DNA from: Diaphorobacter aerolatus
Lineage (GTDB): Bacteria > Pseudomonadota > Gammaproteobacteria > Burkholderiales > Burkholderiaceae_C
NCBI RefSeq assembly: GCF_014489535.1
Contig: NZ_CP060783.1
Location: 248,001 to 312,000 of the forward strand
Length of the DNA stretch: 64,000 nucleotides
Reading direction: 5' to 3'
Part shown: positions 58,709 to 64,000 of the stretch, piece by piece
Layout: the number at the start of each line of letters is the position of its first letter
Numbering within the stretch: the first letter of the stretch is position 1
The notes under the pieces: model-generated
What the model saw: the letters and a program-made list of their open reading frames with translations, nothing else
What the model was told of the DNA's origin: nothing
Databases searched by the model: none
Position numbers and translations under genes: made by a program

Positions 58709-61700
58709 ATGAAGCAAATAATGATCAACCGTTCCCAGCTAAAGCCTGTTTCTTTCAAACATATTTGGCGCGTCTTGGCTGGAGGTGCCTTTGCCGTGTT
58801 GTTTGGCCCTGCCCAGGCCCAGAGCATCCCAAACGGCCCGAGAACTTCCAGACGCAGACAGACTGGCTCGATTCCAGTCCCCAGCCGCTGACTATTGGCC
58901 ATATTTATCGCAGTTTTGGAGATTCTGGTGAGGATGCAGATATTGGCATGGGAAAGGGCTGGATGCATTCATGGATTGCCCGGCTCAAGTTGCCCAGGTA
59001 CTACGACGGCAAATATCCGTCCAGCATTGCGGTGCAGATGCCTTCCGGGGTGTCGGCGCTGTTTCTTAAGGACAGCGGGGAAGGGGCGCCGTGGTTGCCC
59101 GCCACTGGCGCGGATATGCTCATTAAAACGATGGAAGGCAACTGGCAGTATTACCGCGCGAGTGATGATAGTTGGTGGAGCTTTGACCACAAGGGCTGGC
59201 TGACCAAGGTTGCCTTGCGCAATGGCTGGGCGTATGACATCTTCCAGATCAATGGCAGGGTGCAGTCGGTCACCAATTCCTTTGGCCGCAAATTGAATTT
59301 TGGTTATAGGCCCGATGGCAAACTCAACGCCGTCAGCTTGCCCGATGGCAACATGATCAATTATGACTACAACGCCAGCGGAAGCCTGAGTTCGGTCAAG
59401 GTCAACGACGATCCGAGCCGCATCTACAGCTATGGCAATGCGACTTTCCCCAGTCTGTTGACGGGGATCGGTACCGGCCAGGGCAACCAGATTATGGGCT
59501 TTGCGTACAACGCCGACGGGTCACTCAAGGAGACGTCACGGGCCGGTGTTGGCGGCACCTACCGAGTCTCCTATTCAGGCGCGGCGGGCGTGGGCTCCGC
59601 CGGCATGCTGGTAGCCGCCGGTACAGACAATCCCGACTGGTACAAGGCATCAGTCACCACGACCGACCCCAATGGCAATAGCACTACCCGCCAATACCAA
59701 GGCACGGCTGCCGGTGTGCGTCTGGTGGGGCAGAACAATGCCCGCTTCTGGGATAAATTCAAGGAGCAGCTCAATGCTGATCTTCTGCCCGCCTCCAAAG
59801 AGGACTTCAAGGGCAACAAAACCACCTACCAATGGAATGTCGAGCGACAACTGATCACCCAGATAGTCGCTGCCTCCAACCGGGCAGAGGCGCAGAGCAC
59901 GCAGATCGAGTGGCATGACACTCTGTCCTTGCCCACAAAGATCACCGAGGCAGGTCGCACCACGAAGCTGAGCTATAACAACGGCGGTGATCTGTCAGGG
60001 TCTTTGGTCACGGATACCGTCAGCGGCAAGTCCTACTCGAGCGCCTGGGCTTATAACCCCAATGGATTGCCTTATTCCTACACCGATGCGGCGGGCCAGA
60101 CTGTGTTTGGGTATGACACGAAGGGCAACCTCAACAAGATCACCGATCCACAAGGGCGCATCAGTCAGTACACCCACGATGGTGCGGGCCGCATCCTGAC
60201 TGCCACCGATCCCTCAGGCCGAAAGCGCGCATACAGCTACAACCCGCGCGGACAACTGACAAGCTACAGCGATGGCAGTCTGCTGACTACGCTCACGTAC
60301 CTGCCCAATGACAAACTGGGCACCATCACATTCGCCAATGGCTATGCCATTGCTTACCAGTACGATGGTGCCCGGCGCATCAGCAACTGGACGGACAACC
60401 GCGGCAACTCTGGTCAATACACATTGGATCAATGGGACAACCGCACCAATGAATCCATCAGGGACAGTGCAGCCAATGTAGCCCTGCTGGTGCAGCGCTC
60501 CATCAATAGCATCAACCGCGTCAGCAGCGAAACCCTGGGTGGTATCCAAAGCACCACCTTGACCTATGACGCCAATGGTGACTTGGCCACGGCCAGCAAT
60601 GGCCTGGGCCAGACCACTGCGGTGGCTGTCGATGGCCTGCGCCGCTTGACCAAAATCACTAACCCGTTGAGCAATTCGGCCGTCCTCAGTTATGACCAGC
60701 TCAATGCCGTCACCCAGGCCAAGGACTTCAAAGGCCTTGCCACCAACTACACCCGCGATGCGCTGGGTAATGTCGGCCAGGAAGTCACACCGGACGCAGG
60801 CGTAGCGAACGCAACCCATGATGCACGCGGTCTTCTGAAATCGACCACCGATGCGACGGGGCGCACCGTTGACATGGAGCGCGATGCCCTGGGCAGAATC
60901 ACCCAATTCAACTACAACAACGGCACCCGTTCGCTGCTCAAGTACGACCAGACAGGCACCAGCTACAACACCCCCGAGGCCCGAACGCCAGCATCGGATC
61001 CTTGAGCGAAGTACAAGACCCAGGCGTCACCACGCAATACCAGCGCGACGCCCTGAGCCGTATCGCGCGCAAGACGCAGAGCCTCAGCGGAGGAGAGACC
61101 CGCTCCACCAGTTATTCCTATGTACCAGCGGGTCAGGGCGGCGCTGGCAGTTTGCAATCCATCACCTATCCCAGCGGCAAGACGCTCACCTATACCTACG
61201 ATGCGACGGGGCTGATCACTGGTATGTCGTGGAACGGAGTTCCATTGGTGTCCAGCCTGCAATGGAATCCCATGGGCATGCCCAACCGCTGGAACTGGCC
61301 CGGTATCAAGATATCGCCAACGGATTCCTCCCCGCTTCTGGAGAATCGACAGTACAACACCGCCGGTCAGCTCATCCACAGCGGCTTGCTCGATCTCAGT
61401 TGGGACGCCGCGGGGCGCGTGACGGCGATTGCCCAGAGCCACATGATCCCCGCCAATGGCAGCGCAGCAGAAAAAAAACCTGCGCAACGCGGCATGATCT
61501 CCAGCAGCTTCACCTACAACGCCGTCGGCAATCTCACGGCCAGCGCTCATGCGCTCATGAGCAGCCCCGCAGTGACCTTGCCGACCGGTGTGACCTTGCC
61601 GGATCTGATCGGCTACACCAGCCTTGGCTACAGCTACGATGCCAACGGCAACCGCACGAGCGGCGTCTTCACAAAGAACACCGGAAGCGGAACCCCCGCT

Positions 61701-62909
61701 GCGATCACGCGCACCTACACGACCACGCCCGGCACCAACCGTCTGGCCAGCGTGACGAGCACCAGCAACGCTGGCGCAACGATCCCCGCCAAGAACTACC
61801 AGTACGACGCCAGCGGCTCGCTCATCAGTGCGGCAGGGCAATACCTGCACTACGGCCCCAACGGCAGGGTCGCCAAACTGACGGGCACGGCCAGCAGCGC
61901 CGACCCGCAAGCGGTGAGCTACCTGTACAACAGCGCGAGCCAGCGCGTCCTCAAGACGGACGCCCGTGCGGCAGCAGCAACAGCAGCAACAGCAGCAGTC
62001 ACCGAGCATGCCTTCTACTCGGACGAGGACGGCACCAGCCCGCTGGGTTTCTACAGCAACCAGCGCAGCAGCGACTCAGTCGCCCCCGCGGGAGAAAACG
62101 ACTCCACAGAAATCCTGTACCTGCCCACCGCCAACGGCCTGATGCCCATTGCCGCACAGATCAACGGACGAATCCATGCGATCGATACCGACCACCTGAA
62201 CACCCCGCGCCGACTCACGAACGCCGACGGGCAAGTGGCCTGGCAATGGCTGATCACCGGCTTCGGCGAAGTCGCACCGACCACGGGAGCCAACGGCTAT
62301 CTGCAACCCGGCAGCGCCGCACCTGTTGCGCCGAGCTATGCACCGGCGGTGACATTCAACCTGCGATACCCCGGCCAGCAGTGGGATCAAGAGACAGGGC
62401 TCGCCTACAACATCAACCGGTACTACGATGCGAGCAGCGGGCGGTATATTCAGGCGGATCCGATTGGGTTGGATGGGGGGTGGAATCGGTTTGCTTATGT
62501 TGGTGGCAACCCTTTGAAAACTACGGACCCCTCTGGTTTAGCTCCGAATTGCAGATTCGTTGGTCCGGTTTACCAGTGCGACTTTACTCCACCCCCAACC
62601 AATCCTGATTGGTCACCGGGCCCGCCTGTTGCTTCAGGCTCTCCAGCGCTCAACCTACCACCAGTGGAGTCCACGCTTTGCAAAATTTCTCCACTCATGT
62701 GCGCAGGCCTGACTGGTGGGCGCGGTCTTGTCGACTTGTGCACGAATAGCGAGAGTGATCGCTGCAAAAAGGCTGTAGAAACCTGCGCGAGTTCTTGCGC
62801 CGAAAAATACGCAACCGGCACGCTTCCCGGAAGTGGACGGGATATAGCGAGCCGAATTCGAGTTTGCATCCGCAATTGCATGCGAGACAATGGCTGTAAT
62901 GACTATTAA
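58709..62909 (+). CDS. RHS/YD-repeat protein with signal peptide and variable Cys-rich C-terminal tip (two frame breaks)
   Basis: About 1400 residues after correction. The N-terminal signal-like segment (WRVLAGGAFAVLFGPAQAQ) is followed by GMGKGWMHSWIARL and many YD repeats (YDYNASGSLSSV, YTHDGAGRILTATDPSGR, YDALNAV-type). The core closes at YYDASSGRYIQADPIGLDGG and NPLKTTDPSGLA. The variable tip of about 130 residues is Pro-rich, then Cys-rich (C-x8-C-x6-C-x3-C, ending CMRDNGCNDY), probably a toxin domain. Frame breaks are at CCC 58837-58839 and GG 60978-60979. No PAAR or VgrG parts were seen, so export by Sec rather than T6SS is suggested. Start ATG 58709 is tentative. Confidence 0.87.
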
Positions 62910-62939
62910 TCCAAAATTAATATCTAACGAGAAAATAAC

Positions 62940-63164
62940 ATGAATTTCCAAGAAGCCAAAGAATTAATAGGTTCTGCACAAAATATTAATGATCACCTGA
63001 ATAATATGGCAGATATGATAAATTCCATTCAAGATTATGAACTTCAAAAAAATATCAAGTTGGAATTGGGTCAAGTTATGGGAAAGGTTTATCTGGGTTT
63101 TATACATCCAGTCATTGTCCAATTTCCTGAGCTTGATCCTGATACCCCAGTGGAAAATTCTTGA
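62940..63164 (+). CDS. small protein directly after the rhs tip, putative immunity protein
   Basis: A 74-residue acidic, mostly helical, cytoplasmic-looking protein (MNFQEAKELIGSAQNINDHL). It begins 30 bases after the rhs stop. Rhs toxin tips are typically followed by a small cognate immunity gene, and its low GC content matches the tip. No family recognised; the role is inferred from position. Confidence 0.6.
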   Translation: MNFQEAKELIGSAQNINDHLNNMADMINSIQDYELQKNIKLELGQVMGKVYLGFIHPVIVQFPELDPDTPVENS

Positions 63165-63260
63165 GACTCAAATCCACTTATTTCATTTAGATGAATTCCC
63201 TCTTCCATTTAGAGTGGCTCACACCACCGATCCACGAAGCGTTTGCAGACGGAGATATGT

Positions 63261-63602
63261 GTGAGTCATAATAATTTGCAAAGTGCCTTCAAACTCATAT
63301 CAGATTACAAACGAGGAAAACTGGAACCCGATAGTGATATTAGTGATGAGCAAATTTCTCTTCTGGATTTACTCTGTGTAGATCTTCTACCAGATGAGAA
63401 ATTTTCTTTAACGGAGTTGGGTGTTCTTGTAGAGAAGATTGCACAAGCCGACACTAGGTGGAATAGAGAGTGTCAGTTCACTATTAATGAGTTCTATGCT
63501 TTGAAGGAAGCGGGGAAAATAGCTGAGGCTCATCAAATTCGATGTGCTTTTGTTAAGGCATGTCCTTCTTCTTGGTACAGGGAAATTGTTGAAAATATTT
63601 AA
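63261..63602 (+). CDS. small protein in the rhs island, possible second immunity protein (GTG start)
   Basis: A 113-residue helical, acidic protein (QSAFKLISDYKRGKLEPDSD, LTELGVLVEKIAQADTRW). I choose GTG 63261 with GGAG 6 bases upstream; the frame also has a TTG at 63243. It lies between the first immunity candidate and the orphan rhs core fragment. It could be an immunity gene left from an earlier tip or a two-gene immunity set. No family recognised. Confidence 0.55.
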   Translation: MSHNNLQSAFKLISDYKRGKLEPDSDISDEQISLLDLLCVDLLPDEKFSLTELGVLVEKIAQADTRWNRECQFTINEFYALKEAGKIAEAHQIRCAFVKACPSSWYREIVENI

Positions 63603-63632
63603 AACACAGGTGTCGCGATAGTTTCAATAAAA

Positions 63633-64000
63633 CAGCAGCGACTCGGTCGCTCCAATATGAGAAAACGACTCCACAGAAATCCTGTACCTGCCCACCGCCA
63701 ACGGCCTGATGCCCATGGCCGCGCAGATCAACGGACGAATCCATGCGATCGATACCGACCACCTGAACACCCGCGCCGACTCACGAACGCCGACGGGCAA
63801 GTGGCCTGGCAATGGCTGATCACCGGCTTCGGCGAAGTCGCACCGACCACGGGGCCAGCGGCTATCTGCAACCCGGCAGCGCCGCACCTGTTGCGCCGAG
63901 CTATGCACCGGCGGTGACATTCAACCTGCGATACCCCGGCCAGCAGTGGGATCAAGAGACAGGGCTCGCCTACAACATCAACCGGTACTACGATGCGAGC
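63633..64000 (+). pseudogene. orphan rhs core fragment, duplicate of 62066-62435
   Basis: From 63633 to the window end the sequence repeats the rhs core at 62066-62435 with only a few substitutions and net two missing bases (at CCC 63770-63772 and near GGGG 63851-63854). A TGA lies in frame near its start (63658-63660), and no start codon or signal sequence precedes it. This is the classic orphan rhs-CT arrangement: core fragment leading into an alternative tip beyond the window. Confidence 0.85.

Noticed and set aside
1..64000. CRISPR arrays, tRNA or rRNA genes, insertion sequences and phage attachment sites.
   Set aside because: No regularly spaced repeats, cloverleaf sequences, transposase motifs or terminal inverted repeats were seen.

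Overview
The window is GC-rich DNA (about 62-65% by eye) from a betaproteobacterium of the order Burkholderiales, most likely family Comamonadaceae. The grounds are five Bug-type periplasmic receptor genes, a pyruvate dehydrogenase operon whose LpdA carries its own lipoyl domain, an imuA-imuB-dnaE2 mutagenesis cassette and many small acyl-CoA catabolic operons. No rRNA, tRNA, CRISPR array or insertion sequence was seen.

Layout. 1-8955: a mostly minus-strand acyl-CoA degradation cluster (acyl-CoA dehydrogenase, thiolase plus DUF35 partner, enoyl-CoA hydratase, MaoC hydratase, SDR dehydrogenase) with three solute-binding proteins. 9125-20516: housekeeping genes (an L2HGDH-type oxidoreductase, a DUF883/YqjE/YqjK envelope trio, pyrD, rpiA, a DUF4124/glutaredoxin protein, prlC, folD) and a PAS histidine kinase with a FixJ-type regulator. 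20704-27004: aceE-aceF-lpdA. 27202-29250: a Bug receptor and a hipBA toxin-antitoxin locus with a broken hipA. 29318-34851: a LexA box and imuA-imuB-dnaE2. 34867-42517: a PrpD-like gene divergent from an acyl-CoA dehydrogenase/Bug/CoA-ligase/hydrolase/LysR operon. 42522-50039: a minus-strand catabolic operon with two beta-hydroxyacid dehydrogenases, an aldehyde dehydrogenase, a hydrolase, a lactonase-like protein and two binding proteins.

50180-56858 is the most unusual region. A four-gene operon encodes a secreted four-repeat protein with a curlin-like QN-[IL]-[AS]-SN rhythm, a small secreted protein, a CsgG/HfaB-like lipoprotein with C-terminal extensions and a Sel1-repeat protein. It is divergent from a LuxR-type response regulator and a HisKA_3 histidine kinase. 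It looks like an uncharacterised surface-fibre (amyloid-like) secretion system with its own two-component control.

56860-64000 is an AT-rich island carrying a Sec-exported RHS/YD-repeat protein with a variable Cys-rich tip, two small downstream genes that may be immunity genes, a decayed copy of the rhs start and an orphan piece of rhs core.

About twenty reading-frame breaks occur in otherwise intact conserved genes. Each can be repaired by adding one base to a G or C run. This points to homopolymer under-calling in the assembly, so these genes are annotated across the break.
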